A stretch of DNA of 64,000 nt from JAPOUP01 sp965201085. GTDB lineage: Bacteria > Pseudomonadota > Alphaproteobacteria > Rhodobacterales > Rhodobacteraceae. Location of the stretch: the NCBI GenBank assembly GCA_965201085.1, contig CBDAVS010000022.1:62001-126000 (forward strand), in the 5' to 3' direction. The notes under the pieces were generated by a model that saw nothing but the letters and a program-made list of their open reading frames with translations, did not search any database and was not told the DNA's origin. Position numbers and translations under genes: made by a program. This document shows positions 8,928 through 18,618 of this stretch, one piece after another. Each line of letters begins with the position of its first letter. Within the stretch, counting starts at the first letter, position 1.

Positions 8928-10732
8928 TAGTGTCCGCCAGAAAACTGCCAAGCTGCGGTTTTTTCGCGGTAAATGACGGAATTCGCCTTGCGAAGAATCA
9001 CCGGATATGGCAGTCAGGGGGCGGATTCGCCACCATATGCCGCGGAATCCGCCAATCTTCCCCTTCAGGAGCCCCCCATGCGCAAGGTCCACGACACCCA
9101 GCGGCGGCTCGACGCCCCCGACATCACGAGGATCAGGCTGAACGTGAAATCGAGGGACGACATCCCGGCGATCCTGATCGGCCTCCAGGACCTCTACAGC
9201 GACGAAGGGACCCGAAAGCGGCTGTTCCGGCTTCTGGACAGGATGGTGCTGCCCGGAAGGAGCCGCCGGGTCGGCAGGCCGGGGATGGAACTGTGGACCA
9301 TCCTGGTGCTGGGGGTCGTGAAGCAGGGTCTCGGGTGCGATTTCGACCGGCTTCAGGAACTGGCGAACCAACACATCCCGATCCGGCGAATGATGGGCCA
9401 CGGATCATGGGACGTGGACGGATACGAATACGAATACCAGCGTCTGGTTGACAACGTGTCGCTCCTCACGCCGGAACTCCTCGCCGAGGTCGGAAGGATG
9501 GTCGTGGAGAGGGGCCACAGGGTGGCCGGAAAAAAGCCTGGCGCCGCGTTGCGCGGCCGCTGTGATTCCTTCGTGGCCGGGACCGACGTCCACCATCCGA
9601 CCGACCGCAGCCTGCTGATGGACGCGGCGCGGTGCATGGTCCGGGACGTGTCCCGGGCCTGCGGGGGGCTGGGGCCACCCGGCTGGCGGCAGAAGGAATA
9701 CCTTTGCGGAAAGCTCCGGAAAGGCTACCTCCGGGTGGCCACGTCACGGCTCGCCAACTCCCGCCCGAGGGACGTGGAGGCGCTGCTCCGGCTCGCCCTG
9801 AAGCTGGCGGACAGGGCGGAGGCCAGCTGCGCGGAGATCGACGATATGTTGGGCATCCCGGGCTCATCGGACAGTATCCGGGGCTTCATCGGCCATGTCA
9901 GGCACCAGGCGGACCTGACCGGACGGCGGATCCTGAAGGGAGAGACGATCCCGCACCGCGAGAAGGTGCACTCGATATTCGAGCCGCACACCCGCTGGAT
10001 ATCGAAGGGAAAGGCCGGGGTCCCGGTGGAGCTCGGCGTTCCGGTCCGCCTCCTTGAGGACCGTCACGGATTCCTCCTGCACCATTCGGTGATGTGGGAG
10101 GGGAGCGACGTGGACGTGGCGGTCCCCATGGTGGAGGAGGCGCGGGCCCGGTTCCCCGACCTGTCGGTGGTGAGCTTCGACCGTGGTTTCCACAGCCCCT
10201 CGAACCGGCTGAGGCCTGCCGGGATGCTGGAGCTGAACGCCATGCCGCGGAAAGGCAGGCTGTCGAAGGCGGACCGTGTCCGGGAAAGCGGGGAGGCGTT
10301 CCGCGAGGCGCGGCGCGCCCACGCCGCCGTCGAATCGGCCATCAACAGCCTGGAGCACCGTGGCCTCGACCGGGTGCGGAGCCACGGAAAGAAGGGTTTC
10401 GCCCGCACCGTGGCGCTGGCGGTGCTGGCCGCGAACGTCCACCGCCTCGGCCTGATGCTCCGGGCGAGGGAGCGCCTCAGGCTCCCCGCCGCCGCCTGAC
10501 CGGGGCGTCCACCGGTGAACCGGCCCATGGAAGGTCCCGCCGCTGCGGGGCCCGCACCGGCGTGCCCGCGGGCCGGCGGAGGCCCGGATGTTCACCATAT
10601 GTTCCCGCCACCGACCGTCCCGTCGAAGCCCCGGGCGGCGCTCCGACGGGCCCGGCCAGGGTCCCGTGAAGCCGGAATCCGCCGGATTCGGCCCGATCCC
10701 CGGAAAAACACGGGGTTTTCTGGCAGACACTA
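8928..10732 (+). mobile_element. ISNCY-type element A (complete)
   Basis: The ends are inverted repeats, TAGTGTCCGCCAGAAAACTG on the left and the complement of TAGTGTCTGCCAGAAAAC on the right. The length is about 1805 bp with one transposase gene. Copy A is the best preserved. Copies B (10735), C (26105), D (29340), E (43796) and a 42-bp end fragment F (50336) are progressively decayed. Only two bases separate copy A from copy B, so the pair forms a compound structure. Confidence 0.9.
9078..10499 (+). CDS. ISNCY-family transposase (ISDol1-like)
   Basis: This 473-residue transposase starts at ATG 9078 behind AGGAG. The pattern fits the ISDol1-type branch of the unclassified (ISNCY) group as I recall it: SRDDIPAILIGLQDLYSDEG near residue 30, GRPGMELWTILVLGVVKQGL near 75, LVDNVSLLTPELLAEVG near 125, PHTRWISKGKAGVPVELGVP and VMWEGSDVDVAVPMVEEA in the catalytic half, and AVESAINSLEHRGLDRVRSHG near the end. 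All frames stay open, unlike the other copies. It is probably the source copy for the family in this region. Confidence 0.85.
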   Translation: MRKVHDTQRRLDAPDITRIRLNVKSRDDIPAILIGLQDLYSDEGTRKRLFRLLDRMVLPGRSRRVGRPGMELWTILVLGVVKQGLGCDFDRLQELANQHIPIRRMMGHGSWDVDGYEYEYQRLVDNVSLLTPELLAEVGRMVVERGHRVAGKKPGAALRGRCDSFVAGTDVHHPTDRSLLMDAARCMVRDVSRACGGLGPPGWRQKEYLCGKLRKGYLRVATSRLANSRPRDVEALLRLALKLADRAEASCAEIDDMLGIPGSSDSIRGFIGHVRHQADLTGRRILKGETIPHREKVHSIFEPHTRWISKGKAGVPVELGVPVRLLEDRHGFLLHHSVMWEGSDVDVAVPMVEEARARFPDLSVVSFDRGFHSPSNRLRPAGMLELNAMPRKGRLSKADRVRESGEAFREARRAHAAVESAINSLEHRGLDRVRSHGKKGFARTVALAVLAANVHRLGLMLRARERLRLPAAA

Positions 10733-10734
10733 GT

Positions 10735-12463
10735 TAGTGTCCACCAGAAAACCGCCAGGCTGAGGATTTTACACGGTAAATGACGGAATCCGCCCTGCGG
10801 GGATTCACCGGATATGGCAGTCAGGGTATGCCGCGGAATCCGCCAATCCTCCACTCGGGAGGCCCCCATGCGCAGGGTGCACGACACCCGGCGGAGGCTT
10901 GACGCCCCCGACATCAGGAGGATCAGGCCGACCGTGAAATCGAGGGACGACATCCCGGCGATCCTGATCGGCCTCCAGGACCCCTGCGGCGACGAAGGGA
11001 CCCGAAAGCGGCTGTTCGGGCTTCCGGGTCGGCTGGTGCCGCCCGGAAAGAGCCGCCGGGTCGGCGGGCCGGGGATGGAACCGTTGACCATCCCGGTGCC
11101 GGGGGTCGTGAAGCAGGGTCCCGGGTGCGGTTTCGACCGCCTTCAGGACATGGCGAACGGGCACCGGACGATCCGGCGGAGGCCGGAGGCCGGGCCACGG
11201 ATCATGGGACGGATACGGATACGGATACCAGCGTCCGGTTGACAGCGTGTCGCTCCCCTCGCCGGAGCTTCCCGCCGAGGTCGGAAGGACGGTCGTGGAG
11301 AGGGGCCACAGGGTGGCGGCGGAAAAGCCTGGCGCCGCGTCGCGCGGCCGCCGTCATTCCTTCGTGGCCGGGACCGACGTCAACCATCCGACCGGCCGCA
11401 GCCTGCCGATGGACGCGGCGCGGTGCATGGTCCGGGACGTGTCCCGGGCCTGCGGGGGGGCCGGGGCCGCCCGGCTGGCGGCGGAAGGAATGCCTTTGCG
11501 GAAAGCTCCGCAGGCCCTGTCCCGGTGTCGCCACGTCACGGCTCGCCAACCCGCGCCCGGGGGACGTGGAGGCGCCGCTCCGGCTGGCGCTGAAGCTGGC
11601 GGACAGGGCGGAGGCCAGCCGCGCGGAGATCGACGGCAGGTTGGGTATCCCGGGCCCATCGGACAGTATCCGGGGCTTCATCGGCCATGTCAGGCACCGG
11701 GCGGACCTGATCGGACGGCGGATCCTGAAGGGCGGGACGATCCCGCACCGCGGGAAGGTGCACCCGGTATCCGGGCCGCACACGCGCTGGATATCGAAGG
11801 GAAAGGCCGGGGTCCCGGTGGAGCCCGGCGTTCCGGTCCGCATGCTGGAGGACCGTCACGGATTCCTCCCGCACCATTCGGTGAGGTGGGAGGGGAGCGA
11901 CGTGGACGTGGCGGTCCCCATGGGCGGGGAGGCGCGGGCCCGGTTCCCCGACCTGTCGGTGGTGAGCTTCGACCGCGGTCCGCACAGCCCCCCGGACCGG
12001 CTGGGGCCTGTCGGGATGCCGGTGCCGACGCCATGCCCCGCAGGGGCAGGCTGTCGAAGGCGGACCGCGTCCGGGAAAGCGGGGAGGCGTTCCGCGGCGC
12101 GCGGCGCGCCCACGCCGCCGGTGGGTCGGCCATCGACAGCCTGGAGCACCGCGGTCTGGACCGCGTCGGCGGCCACGGAAAGGAGGGTTTTGCCGGCGCC
12201 GTGGCGCTGGCGGCGAACGTCCACCGCCTCGGCCCGATGCCGCGCGGGAGGGAGCGCCCCGTGCTCCCCGCCGCTGCGGGGCCCGGACCGGCGTGCCCGC
12301 GGGCCGGCGGAGGCCCGGATGTTCACCATATGTTCCCGCCACCGGCCGTCCCGTCGAAGCCCCGGGCGGCGCTCCGACGGGCCCGGCCAGGGTCCGGTGA
12401 AGCCGGAATCCGCCCGATCCGGCCCTGTCACCGGAAAAACACGGGGTTTTCTGGCAGACACTA
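10735..12463 (+). mobile_element. ISNCY-type element B (decayed transposase)
   Basis: Both ends are present, but the transposase is split over at least two frames (from 10868 and on through about 11247-12300). Compared with copy A, LLDRMVLPG has become LPGRLVPPG and WTILVLGVV has become LTIPVPGVV. Small deletions remove parts around 11170-11240 and 12020-12250. Most base differences from copy A that I checked are A-to-G or T-to-C. The copy cannot encode a working enzyme, but it keeps ends that copy A could act on. Confidence 0.85.
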
Positions 12464-12524
12464 GCCACGGATTGGTCAAATTTTCTTGCGGTAAACGAGT
12501 TTCGTCGCGTGAATCCGTCGCAGT

Positions 12525-13607
12525 TCAGCACATCCTGAAATGCTTGCTGAGCTTAAGTCCTTGACCTTGATAATTCGATGAAATTCCGGATCCATACACG
12601 CGATCTGGACGTTCGGCCATACGTTCATAGACCAACCGACCCACAACCTGTCCATGTTCGAGAACGAAGGGTGCTTCATGACAGCGCACCTCCAACACAC
12701 CGCGCGATCCACTGCCACCCGCACGGGCATGGCCGAAGCCTGGATCGAAAAACCCCGCGTAATGCACCCGGAATTCGCCCACCATCGCTAGATAAGGCGC
12801 CATTTCGGCGGCGTAATCCGGCGGTATATGCACGGCCTCTCGGCTTACGAGTATATGGAATGCCCCCGGATCCAGGATAATCCTGCCATCGGAGGTGCGG
12901 ACTTCCTCCCAGTAATCAGAGATCTCGTATTGTTCGACCATGTCCAGATCAATGATCCCGGTATGTGGTTTGGCGCGGTACCCAACCAAATCCGAATCCG
13001 TAGGGTGCAGGTCGACGGAAAATGCCAACCCTCCGTTTATCACGGCTGGACCGTCCACCAACTTTGATTTGTTATGTAGTTGGGTCAGTTCGTCGTCCGA
13101 GAGTGGAGTATGCCCTCTATGGAACCGGATCTGGTTCAGGCGATTACCCGGCCTTACCAAAACCGAAAAACTTCGCGGACAGATTTCCGCATAGACCGGC
13201 CCGGAATATCCAGGTCGGATTCGATCGAATTCCAAACCTCCATCGGTAATGGTTCGTGTCAGAAGGTCCAGACGCCCGGACGAGGACTTCGCATTCGCCA
13301 TCGCGTGGATGCCGTCGTTCAAGGCAAGCCGCTCCATTAGCGGAACCAAGTAAACGCAGCCCTTTTCAAGGACGGCGCCATCCGCCAGGTCGATGCGGTG
13401 CATCTCGAACTCCGTCAATCGTTCGGCGACGCTTTTTTCTGAACCGGCGAGAAAAGAGGCGCGCACACGATAGGCGACGGTGCCGAGGCGCATGTCGAGG
13501 GAGGCGGGCTGGATCTGTACCGTTTCGATCGCATCGTCAGCGGCGATTTCACCGCAAGAGATCATGGCTTCCAGATTCTGGCTTGGAAGTATTCCGGAGC
13601 CTAGCAT
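12525..13607 (-). CDS. dcd: 2'-deoxycytidine 5'-triphosphate deaminase, long alphaproteobacterial form
   Basis: This 360-residue enzyme deaminates dCTP to dUTP for thymidylate supply. It is about twice the length of the classic Dcd, matching the duplicated form annotated in many alphaproteobacteria. Visible patterns are IQPASLDMRLG near residue 31, ANAKSSSGRLDLLTR near 104, and YSGPVYAEICPRSFSVLVRPG near 132. The second half repeats related motifs, including ILDPGAFHILVSREAVHIPPDY and HAGFFDPGFG-like residues. The start at 13607 follows a G-rich Shine-Dalgarno-like stretch. It lies 50 bp downstream of tRNA-Pro on the same strand, and its 3' end is 60 bp from ISNCY element B. Confidence 0.9.
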   Translation of the reverse strand: MLGSGILPSQNLEAMISCGEIAADDAIETVQIQPASLDMRLGTVAYRVRASFLAGSEKSVAERLTEFEMHRIDLADGAVLEKGCVYLVPLMERLALNDGIHAMANAKSSSGRLDLLTRTITDGGLEFDRIRPGYSGPVYAEICPRSFSVLVRPGNRLNQIRFHRGHTPLSDDELTQLHNKSKLVDGPAVINGGLAFSVDLHPTDSDLVGYRAKPHTGIIDLDMVEQYEISDYWEEVRTSDGRIILDPGAFHILVSREAVHIPPDYAAEMAPYLAMVGEFRVHYAGFFDPGFGHARAGGSGSRGVLEVRCHEAPFVLEHGQVVGRLVYERMAERPDRVYGSGISSNYQGQGLKLSKHFRMC

Positions 13608-13656
13608 CGCGCCCCCTGAATGAAGGTGCCCATCGCCGGGGCACAGGCGGAATTTT

Positions 13657-13733
13657 TGGTCGGGCTAGCAGGACTTGAACCTGCGACCTTCCGTCCCCCA
13701 GACGGACGCGCTACCAGACTGCGCCATAGCCCG
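13657..13733 (-). tRNA. tRNA-Pro(GGG)
   Basis: On the minus strand a 77-base cloverleaf begins CGGGCTATGGCGCAG and ends TAGCCCGA plus an encoded CCA. The acceptor stem CGGGCTA pairs with TAGCCCG. The anticodon arm TCCGT/ACGGA closes a seven-base loop CTGGGGG, giving anticodon GGG, and the T arm is GCAGG/TTCAAGT/CCTGC. It decodes CCC and CCT. Confidence 0.95.
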
Positions 13734-13739
13734 ACATTG

Positions 13740-14257
13740 GCAACGATCTAACAGATGGGAATCGGGGAAGGCAAGGGTTCACAAGAGCCGCTCTCTAAGC
13801 CTCTACCGATGGAGGTTCGCCCTTGGCATCTCAGAACGTACGTAGGGCGATCACCCTGAACTGGACCGCTTCGCTGCGGCATCACTGGATAAGTGATCGA
13901 AGATGCCTGCGTGATCGGCATGAACCGACGGGATTATGCAGAAGCCATCGCTGCCGGCACCGGCTCGGAAATGGCCCTACCTGACACGCGCCTTAAGAAA
14001 CGTGAGTCAACGCCAGCCGTCGGAGTCTGATGAACCGTGTGTTCGGTGATCGCTCCATGAAGACCGATCCGGCATCCTATCGGATGGTTTCCGGAATTTT
14101 GGCGAATACCGATCAAGAATGGATCGTGCACCCCGGGGTTTTCAGCGCACCATTGCTTCATGATTCAATCAGGGAATATCCGCCTGTCTCTAGTCGCAAC
14201 CAGTCCACGATGAGATTGCAAAAACCGGCAATCCTGAATGGCGATCCGGCTTTGTGG
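13740..14257. other. Gap between tRNA-Pro and the MerR-type gene
   Basis: About 520 bases without a convincing gene. Short frames on both strands have no ribosome binding site or family motif. The gap should contain the tRNA promoter, but I could not pick a -35/-10 pair with confidence. Confidence 0.5.
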
Positions 14258-14896
14258 TCAATCGCTCGCAGAGTCAGCCGCGGTCATTCGTTTGCGAAGC
14301 GCCAGGAGCCTGTCGTACAGGCTTTGGAGCGGTTCAATGTCAGAAGGCTTGGACCCGCCCGTTTCCTGCCCGTAGATGTCACCGCCGCTTGATACATCCT
14401 TGTCAACGGGATCCTTCCGATCGCCCTCGGTGTCAGCGAGTCCGGCGCTTGGGGTCGTTTTCCGCTCTAACGGTTTGCTCGTTTCGGCGCTCGGTGTTTC
14501 GAGAGCCGGTTCAGCCTCGGATTCTGGATCCCCTCGTTCTGTCGGTACTTTGGAATCGACGGCACCGATCTCTTCGGACTGCATTACTCCATCATCTGGA
14601 TCGGTACCGTTATCCAAACCTTCGAACGGAGGCGCGAGGGATATGACCGCGCTGACGCCTTGCTCACGGAGAATTTTCTGAACGCCGCGAATGGTCAATC
14701 CATCATTGTGCAGAAGCTTCTTGATTCCTCCAACCAACGCCCTGTCGGCAGGTCGGTAATATCTCCGCCCGCCCGCGCGCTTTATGGGCCTGATCTGGGA
14801 AAACCGGCTCTCCCAGAAACGCAGTACATGCGTCGGGACGCCAAGCCAATCAGCGACCTCGCTGATCGTGCGTAAAGCATCGCGCGATTTCTCCAT
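14258..14896 (-). CDS. MerR-family transcriptional regulator
   Basis: This 212-residue protein has an N-terminal MerR winged helix-turn-helix: RTISEVADWLGVPTHVLRFWESRF, then GGRRYYRPADRALVGGIKKLLHNDGLTIRGVQKIL, about residues 9-78. The following 110 residues are acidic, low in complexity and without a ligand-binding motif. A short helix-forming tail (LQSLYDRLLALRKRM) ends it. This form, 12 bp downstream of ihfA, is typical of alphaproteobacteria. The target and ligand are unknown. It lacks the effector-domain cysteines of metal-sensing MerR proteins. Confidence 0.9.
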   Translation of the reverse strand: MEKSRDALRTISEVADWLGVPTHVLRFWESRFSQIRPIKRAGGRRYYRPADRALVGGIKKLLHNDGLTIRGVQKILREQGVSAVISLAPPFEGLDNGTDPDDGVMQSEEIGAVDSKVPTERGDPESEAEPALETPSAETSKPLERKTTPSAGLADTEGDRKDPVDKDVSSGGDIYGQETGGSKPSDIEPLQSLYDRLLALRKRMTAADSASD

Positions 14897-14908
14897 GATC
14901 CCGGACGC

Positions 14909-15211
14909 CTAGCTGTCGGTTGCCGCTGCAATCCGTCGCTTGACCTGATTTGAGAAGCGAACGCTGATCACCCGACGTGGAGTGATCTCCACCTCCACTC
15001 CTGTCTTGGGGTTTCGGCCAACCCTAGCGTTTTTATCGCGCAAGGAAAAAGTGCCAAATTTGGATAACTTCACCGGCTCACCGCTGACAAGGGTGCCCGA
15101 AATATGGTTTAGCACGCTCTCTACGAGCTGAAGTGCCTCGTTACGCGATACTCCAAGCTCGCTTACTATAGCCTCGCTCAGATCCATGCGCGTCAAACTC
15201 TTCTCACTCAT
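14909..15211 (-). CDS. ihfA: Integration host factor subunit alpha
   Basis: This 100-residue DNA-bending protein acts as the alpha half of the IHF heterodimer in recombination, replication and transcription. The start at 15211 (MSEKSLTRMDLSEAIV) follows GGGAGGT. The HU/IHF fold signatures are VKLSKFGTFSLRDKNARVGRNPKTG near residues 53-77, including the Pro-containing arm that intercalates into DNA, and ITPRRVISVRFSNQVKRRI near the C-terminus. It lies between fabH and the MerR-type gene on the same strand. Confidence 0.95.
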   Translation of the reverse strand: MSEKSLTRMDLSEAIVSELGVSRNEALQLVESVLNHISGTLVSGEPVKLSKFGTFSLRDKNARVGRNPKTGVEVEITPRRVISVRFSNQVKRRIAAATDS

Positions 15212-15297
15212 GAGACCTCCCTGAAACAATACACCTAATTATGGGTTGCGTCCTTGGAGAGTCAACATCGCTTGGACGGCTGATTGCGGAACCATCC

Positions 15298-16269
15298 TTA
15301 CCAACGAAGTACGACCGATCCCCAGGCCAGTCCACCACCGATCGCTTCGGTGACGACTAAATCGCCTTGTTGGATCCGTCCGTCCCGCGCTCCGACCGAA
15401 AGGGCAAGAGGGATGGATGCGGCGGACGTATTTCCATGATCCTGAACCGTCACTATGACGTTGTCCATTGAATGGCCCAATCGTTGAGCCGTCGCCTTTA
15501 TAATTCTAAGGTTGGCCTGATGCGGAACCATCCAGTCGATATCATTCTCATCCAACCCGATTTTGTAAACAGCCGTCCTGACCGTCGTCGCAAGCTTCTC
15601 CACCGCATGGCGGAAGACTTCCTTGCCCTGCATCCTTAAATATCCAACCGATCTCGTGGCAACGCCACCATCCACATATAGTATGTCCCTGAGCCGCCCG
15701 TCGGAATTCAGGTCGGTCGATAGAATGCCTCGGTCCTTTGACTCTCCGCTGCCGTCCTGCCGTTCAAGGAGCACAGCACCCGCTCCGTCTCCGAACAGAA
15801 CGCAGGTCGAGCGATCCGACCAGTCGAGGATACGGCTGAACGTCTCGGCACCGATGACGAGCAGACGGTCGGCCTGACCGGACACGATCAAGGCATTGGC
15901 ATTTGCCAATGCGTAGACGAAACCCGCGCAGACGGCCTGAACATCATACGCAAAGCCACGCGTCATGCCAAGGTTCGCCTGAACCATCGTGGCGGCGGAC
16001 GGAAAGGTCAGGTCGGCTGTCGAAGTGGCCAGAACGATACCGTCTATGTCCTCGACGGAAAGCCGCCCGTTCTCCAACGCGGCTTTCGCCGCCCGCAACG
16101 CGAGGTCGGAAGTGCTTTGACCCTCCAATGCGAAGTGCCGCCGCTCAATTCCCGTCCTCGACCGAATCCAGTCATCGGTGGTGTCTAGGCTACTTTCGAA
16201 TTCCTGATTTGAAACCAGCCGCTCGGGCAGGTAATGGCCCACACCCCGAACGACCGCGCGCCTCGTCAT
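15298..16269 (-). CDS. fabH: 3-oxoacyl-ACP synthase III
   Basis: This 323-residue condensing enzyme starts type II fatty-acid synthesis by joining an acyl-CoA primer to malonyl-ACP. The catalytic triad is visible: Cys114 in AVCAGFVYA, His250 in MVPHQANLRI, and Asn280 in DHGNTSAAS. DDWIRSRTGIERRHFA lies near residue 32, and length is normal. The start overlaps the last bases of plsX, so both are co-translated in the rpmF-plsX-fabH-ihfA lipid operon. Confidence 0.97.
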   Translation of the reverse strand: MTRRAVVRGVGHYLPERLVSNQEFESSLDTTDDWIRSRTGIERRHFALEGQSTSDLALRAAKAALENGRLSVEDIDGIVLATSTADLTFPSAATMVQANLGMTRGFAYDVQAVCAGFVYALANANALIVSGQADRLLVIGAETFSRILDWSDRSTCVLFGDGAGAVLLERQDGSGESKDRGILSTDLNSDGRLRDILYVDGGVATRSVGYLRMQGKEVFRHAVEKLATTVRTAVYKIGLDENDIDWMVPHQANLRIIKATAQRLGHSMDNVIVTVQDHGNTSAASIPLALSVGARDGRIQQGDLVVTEAIGGGLAWGSVVLRW

Positions 16270-17387
16270 GTTCCCAATCCGCTTCTGGTTTGGCTGTCCA
16301 TCGCGTCCCGACGCGCTGTCGTCGCGGATGCGATCCGAGCGGCAAGCCGTTCACTGAGTCTGGATCGGGCCAGGTCAAACGCCAGTTTCACCGCAGCGGT
16401 TATGCCCCGGGCGTCGGCACCCCCATGACTCTTTACGACAATGCCGTTCAGGCCGAGAAACACACCGCCGTTCACGCGGCGCGGGTCTATGCGTTTGTTG
16501 AGGCGATTCAGTGACGTGTAGGCGACGAGCGCAGCGATCCGGGACAGCGGAGTCGCCGCGAACGCCGATTTGAGGAACTCGCGGATCTGCTCGGCGGTGC
16601 CTTCGGCGGTCTTCAACGCGATATTACCGGTGAATCCGTCAGTGACGATGACATTGACCTTCGTTGAAGGAATGTCGCCGCCCTCGATAAATCCCACATA
16701 ATCGAAATCACCTGCGGAGGCCGCGGCCGCTATCAATTCATTGGCGACCTTCAGTTCCGCCCGACCTTTGTTTTCCTCGGTACCTACATTCAGCAATCCG
16801 ACCCGGGGGCGGGCCAGATCGAGGCTGTTGCGGGCATAGGATGTCCCCATCAGAGCGAATTGCAGAAGGTCGTCCTGGTCGGCGCGGATGTCAGCGCCGA
16901 CATCGAGCATAATGTTAAAGCCCTCCTTCTCGCGTCTGGGCCAAAGACAGGCGATCGCGGGTCGGTTGATGCCGTCAAGCTTGCGTAGACGCATCATGCT
17001 GACGGCCATCAAAGCGCCCGTATTTCCACAGCTTACGCAGACCTCGGCCTCACCGTTCCTGACCGAGTCTATCGCCGACCACATCGACGTGCCCCTGCCG
17101 TTACGCATCACATGCGAGGGTCTCGCATCCATGGTCACGGTTCGATCGGAATGGCGTAGTCTGCAAAGGCCCGCCAACGCCTTTTTTTTGGAGACGAGCC
17201 GCTGCAGTTCTTCCTTCGGACCATGCAGGATGAAACCGATCCCTTCCGTCCCGCGCGCGAAGCGGGCGCAGCCAGCAACCACGGCGGCCGGTCCAAGGTC
17301 GCCCCCCATAGCGTCTACCGAAATGACCGTACGGCTGACGCTTCCTGCGCCTATATCCTTGGCGGGTATGACCTTTGATGCCAGCAT
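16266..17387 (-). CDS. plsX: Phosphate acyltransferase
   Basis: This enzyme makes acyl-phosphate from acyl-ACP as the first step of phospholipid synthesis with PlsY. Family marks are VISVDAMGGDLGP near the N-terminus, RNGRGTSMWSAI, SCGNTGALMAVSM, and FIEGGDIPSTKVNVIVTDGFTGNIALKTAEG in the second half. I chose ATG 17387. A GTG at 17408 and a later GTG just before SRTVISVDAMGGD are alternatives, because no start has a clear ribosome binding site. The gene follows rpmF closely and overlaps fabH. It is complete. Confidence 0.94.
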   Translation of the reverse strand: MLASKVIPAKDIGAGSVSRTVISVDAMGGDLGPAAVVAGCARFARGTEGIGFILHGPKEELQRLVSKKKALAGLCRLRHSDRTVTMDARPSHVMRNGRGTSMWSAIDSVRNGEAEVCVSCGNTGALMAVSMMRLRKLDGINRPAIACLWPRREKEGFNIMLDVGADIRADQDDLLQFALMGTSYARNSLDLARPRVGLLNVGTEENKGRAELKVANELIAAAASAGDFDYVGFIEGGDIPSTKVNVIVTDGFTGNIALKTAEGTAEQIREFLKSAFAATPLSRIAALVAYTSLNRLNKRIDPRRVNGGVFLGLNGIVVKSHGGADARGITAAVKLAFDLARSRLSERLAARIASATTARRDAMDSQTRSGLGT

Positions 17388-17411
17388 TCGCTCGGGAACG
17401 CTGCGCACACT

Positions 17412-17621
17412 TTATATCAGGTCGTCGTCGTCGACGTCATACCCGGCACCGACCGAGACGACTTCTTGACCGTCGTAATATCCACAGGCCGGACAGATGT
17501 GGTGGGGCCGCTTCAGTTCGCCGCAGTTATTGCATTCCTGCATATTCGAGGCGACCAGCGCGTGATGACTTCGACGCATATTACGCCGGGATCTGGAAAT
17601 CTTGTTCTGAGGGACAGCCAT
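17412..17621 (-). CDS. rpmF: 50S ribosomal protein L32
   Basis: This 69-residue ribosomal protein reads MAVPQNKISRSRRNMRRSHHAL, then a zinc-ribbon-like Cys pattern CNNCGELKRPHHICPACGYYDGQ, which is the standard L32 arrangement. The start at 17621 follows AAGGAA at good spacing. The C-terminus has an acidic extension (DVDDDDLI) longer than in many relatives. It heads the plsX-fabH run, the usual alphaproteobacterial order. Confidence 0.96.
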   Translation of the reverse strand: MAVPQNKISRSRRNMRRSHHALVASNMQECNNCGELKRPHHICPACGYYDGQEVVSVGAGYDVDDDDLI

Positions 17622-18004
17622 GTCATTTCCTTGTCTGCGGAGGGCGGCCGTCCATATGCTGGCTTCGCGCGCCGTATGCCTCAAAGCGTACCCGAATACA
17701 GGCTTTCCTTTGCCTGTTCGATCGAAGCCAAGAAAATAGTGGAATCAATTTCATGCGCAAGAGGATTCTATCGTTATATCGAACGGAATCCCGGGCGATT
17801 CGCCCGAATCCTCCGGTTCCAATGCGTAGCAGGGCGACCAGACATTCAGCGACAGGACATCGCGCACCGCATTTCCTTTATCGGAGACCCTTCAAGGATT
17901 GGCATTTCGGTTGGCCGCACGTCGACATCCACGTGAGTTTAGTCGGCAAGGGACGGCGTAGTCGCGCTCTCTCGATATAGTTCGTGTTCCTGGTCCTTCG
18001 GTGC
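17622..18004. other. Gap between DUF177 gene and rpmF
   Basis: About 380 bases with no supported gene. DUF177 and rpmF usually lie closer together, so this may hold the rpmF promoter plus decayed sequence. No IS end or remnant was recognised. Confidence 0.45.
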
Positions 18005-18535
18005 CTAGGAAGAGCGCAGCTTCACGAGTTCGGAGAAGGGACTCATTCCGGCGGTGTCCGGTACTTCCGTCCCTTCTGGAGCATAGCGTCCCGCGAAGGG
18101 TTCGGCGAAGTCGGAATGTGGATAGAGCGGGAGGACGAGCGCAAGTTCTTCGATAAGCACCGCTCCGAGGTCAAACTCGGCCAGCAACGGCTCGATGCTA
18201 TCGTCAGGCATCTTCATCTCATCCGAATGCGGTTCCGGGATCTGAGCAAGATAGATTCGTATGACCGTGCGATCGATTCGCGTAACCACCGGTGCGAGCG
18301 TTACGACGCAGTCCTGCGTTACGGTTGCGCCCAAATCCGCTTCTAACCGCCAATGATTGTCATTGATCCGTGTAACCTGTCCGGCTAACCTGAGTTTGCG
18401 AATGCCGGCAACCCCCAGCAGTTTGGTGATTTCCGTTCTTGCGGCGCTATCGGGCTGAACCAAGAAGCTATTTGGCAGGTGAGGCGCAAGTTCTGACAGT
18501 CGCAGTATCCGCTCGAACGGTGGGGTTGGGCTCAT
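18005..18535 (-). CDS. YceD/DUF177 family protein
   Basis: This 176-residue protein is encoded upstream of rpmF on the same strand, the position used across alphaproteobacteria. The family is linked to 23S rRNA accumulation. The sequence starts MSPTPPFERILRLSEL behind GGAG. It contains the DUF177 core, seen as LRLAGQVTRINDNHWRLEADLGATVTQDCVVTLAPV, where the single Cys of TQDCVVTL is family-typical. An acidic middle follows, and the ending is MSPFSELVKLRSS. The exact molecular role is unproven. Confidence 0.88.
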   Translation of the reverse strand: MSPTPPFERILRLSELAPHLPNSFLVQPDSAARTEITKLLGVAGIRKLRLAGQVTRINDNHWRLEADLGATVTQDCVVTLAPVVTRIDRTVIRIYLAQIPEPHSDEMKMPDDSIEPLLAEFDLGAVLIEELALVLPLYPHSDFAEPFAGRYAPEGTEVPDTAGMSPFSELVKLRSS

Positions 18536-18618
18536 TACTCCATTCCAGCCTTGAACACGGAACCGCTATTCTGTAAGGGCGAATACGTGCTAGGCGCTGA
18601 TATGGCAAGAGGACCGAG

